A stretch of DNA of 25,825 bases from Sanchytrium tribonematis (Eukaryota > Sanchytriomycota > Sanchytriomycetes > Sanchytriales > Sanchytriaceae): contig JADGIG010000064.1 in assembly GCA_018985235.1 (NCBI GenBank), forward strand, positions 1 through 25,825, given 5' to 3'. The translations under genes were made by a program, and so were the position numbers. The notes under the pieces are model-generated. The model ran no database searches. It saw only the letters and a list, made by a program, of their open reading frames with translations, and had not been told where the DNA came from. This document shows positions 24,535-25,825 of the stretch, in pieces (the stretch's first letter is position 1; each line of letters starts with the position of its first letter).

Positions 24535-25825
24535 ATGTCTGAGTTCCCATCACTATCATTGCTTCCCAAGCAAACTACTCAGGCTCTAGAATTCATTGAA
24601 AAGACAGGAAAAGACGGCAAAAACACTGTTGTAGCCATTTTGGACACTGGAGTTGACCCTTCAGCACCAGGCTTGCAGAAAACAACTGACGGCAAAGTAA
24701 AAATTATTGACTGTGTTGATTGCACTGGTAGTGGAGACGTAAAATTGACAGACTGGATTGACGTAAAACCCGATACCAAGTTATTGAGTGGAAAAATATT
24801 GAAGCTCCCGCCTGGTATAAAGAAAGTCAAACTTGGGTTAAAGCCTGCAACTGAGTTATATCCGAAAGACTTATGGAATAGATTAAAACAGCAGAGGAAG
24901 GAGCTGATTGAGAAGTCTCATTCTAATTACATCAATGAAAGCAACATTTTGTTAAATCAAATTAATGAGCAACTTTCTAAAGATGGAACTAACGAGAAAC
25001 TTCTTTCTCTTAAGACTGAATACCAAAACAGACTAGATGTATTGGATGATTTATATAAATCAGAAGATGAGGGGATAGTCTTTGATGTAGTGGTTTACTT
25101 TGACAAAAAGTATTTTGCAATGGTTGATAAGCTTGGAACAGGGGACCTTACTAATGCTACAGCTATGATGGACTACTCCGAAAAGTATGAGCACGACAGA
25201 TTTACTGATGTCGATTATTTGACCTATAATTTTACATTTTATCCAGGTCCATCGGAGAAAGACTTGATTCTCAGTATAGTATGTGTCGCAGGAAGTCATG
25301 GTACTCATGTAGCAGCTATCACAGCTGCCAATTTTCCGGATAGTCCAAACTTGAATGGTGTTGCGCCTGGAGCACAAATTGTCAGCTTAAAGATTGGGGA
25401 CACCAGGCTAGGTAGTATGGAGACAGGACCTGGGCTTTATAGGGCCCTCAAATACCTTCTTAAATACAATTGCGACGTTGCAAATATGAGCTATGGTGAA
25501 GAGTGTCATTATCCAGACACGGGAAAATTTGTAAATCTATTAAAGCGAGTTATAAATTCTGGCTGCATTTTTGTCAGCAGTGCCGGAAATGCTGGTCCTT
25601 GCCTAAGTACTGTTGGAGCACCAGGCGGCACTACTAGTGGTGTCATTTCTGTTGGAGCGCATGTGTCGAAAGATCAAATTCAAGCTGAATATGCTTTGAT
25701 TGAAGAACCACTATCCTCGAAGAGAGAAAATATTCCATATACCTGGAGTAGTAGAGGTCCGACAGCAGATGGTGATTATGGTGTAAATGTGTATGCACCA
25801 GGTTCCGCAATCACGTCTATCCCAA
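24535..25825 (+). CDS. TPP2: Tripeptidyl-peptidase II, N-terminal part (cut by the window end)
   Basis: Giant cytosolic subtilisin-like exopeptidase that removes tripeptides downstream of the proteasome. The frame is open from ATG 24535 to the last base (430 codons). Subtilisin catalytic Asp is in VAILDTGVDP (Asp37) and His in GSHGTHVAAI (His255). The long insert between them, about 200 residues with the helical KQQRKELIEK segment, is diagnostic of TPP2, as is NMSYGEECHYP. The oxyanion region SSAGNAGPCLSTVGAPGG follows. The catalytic Ser lies beyond the window. It starts divergently from the 166-aa gene. No intron is evident. TPP2 is present in fission yeast and many fungi but absent from Saccharomyces. 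Confidence 0.95.
   Translation, partial: MSEFPSLSLLPKQTTQALEFIEKTGKDGKNTVVAILDTGVDPSAPGLQKTTDGKVKIIDCVDCTGSGDVKLTDWIDVKPDTKLLSGKILKLPPGIKKVKLGLKPATELYPKDLWNRLKQQRKELIEKSHSNYINESNILLNQINEQLSKDGTNEKLLSLKTEYQNRLDVLDDLYKSEDEGIVFDVVVYFDKKYFAMVDKLGTGDLTNATAMMDYSEKYEHDRFTDVDYLTYNFTFYPGPSEKDLILSIVCVAGSHGTHVAAITAANFPDSPNLNGVAPGAQIVSLKIGDTRLGSMETGPGLYRALKYLLKYNCDVANMSYGEECHYPDTGKFVNLLKRVINSGCIFVSSAGNAGPCLSTVGAPGGTTSGVISVGAHVSKDQIQAEYALIEEPLSSKRENIPYTWSSRGPTADGDYGVNVYAPGSAITSIP

Noticed and set aside
1-25825. CRISPR arrays, operons or bacterial origin
   Set aside because: Spliceosomal-type introns, eukaryote-specific proteins and AATAAA signals make this nuclear eukaryotic DNA. No regularly spaced repeats are present.
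1-25825. Alternative genetic code
   Set aside because: Conserved proteins read well with the standard code, and TAA, TAG and TGA all end recognised genes.

Overview
This is a gene-dense, AT-rich stretch of a eukaryotic nuclear genome, most likely from a fungus or a close fungal relative. Two division-2 chitin synthases, a RIB3-type riboflavin gene, Rix7, Kre33/NAT10, CAND1, a PUF protein, TPP2 and a mitochondrial uS2 all point that way. The standard genetic code is used, with TAA, TAG and TGA all serving as stops. The compaction, plus one protein that resembles Crinkler/RHS-type NTPase effectors, suggests an early-diverging or endoparasitic lineage (Cryptomycota, aphelid or chytrid grade). 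That placement is inference, not proof.

Layout: 1-6.5 kb holds the 3' part of chitin synthase A (+), RIB3 (-), two small unknown genes, a Pumilio protein (-), a small membrane-anchored protein that may be Pex22-like (+), a homeodomain factor (-) and a Glu-rich disordered protein behind a clear TATA box (+). 6.5-13.3 kb is a minus-strand block: chitin synthase B, CAND1 and a small possible dsRBD-like protein. 13.3-16.7 kb is the odd part: an unknown two-exon gene, then a CR/RHS-like P-loop gene lying between two diverged copies of the unknown gene's 3' end. 16.7-25.8 kb carries an SLC10A7/Rch1-like transporter, RIX7, mitochondrial uS2, KRE33, an unknown gene and the start of TPP2.

Two genome-wide habits stand out. 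First, three genes are interrupted by GT...AG introns of only 19, 19 and 20 nt. Removing them restores frame, in one case against an intronless paralogue in the same window. Second, the stop codon and the AATAAA polyadenylation signal are fused or nearly so in 13 of 18 complete gene ends, and convergent genes end 1-25 bp apart, so their mRNAs must overlap. Divergent starts can be 34-37 bp apart.

Functional links are loose, as expected in a eukaryote. RIX7 (60S maturation), KRE33 (18S rRNA acetylation, 40S assembly) and mitochondrial uS2 form a ribosome-related neighbourhood. CAND1 and TPP2 both belong to protein turnover. The two chitin synthases are inverted paralogues about 5 kb apart.
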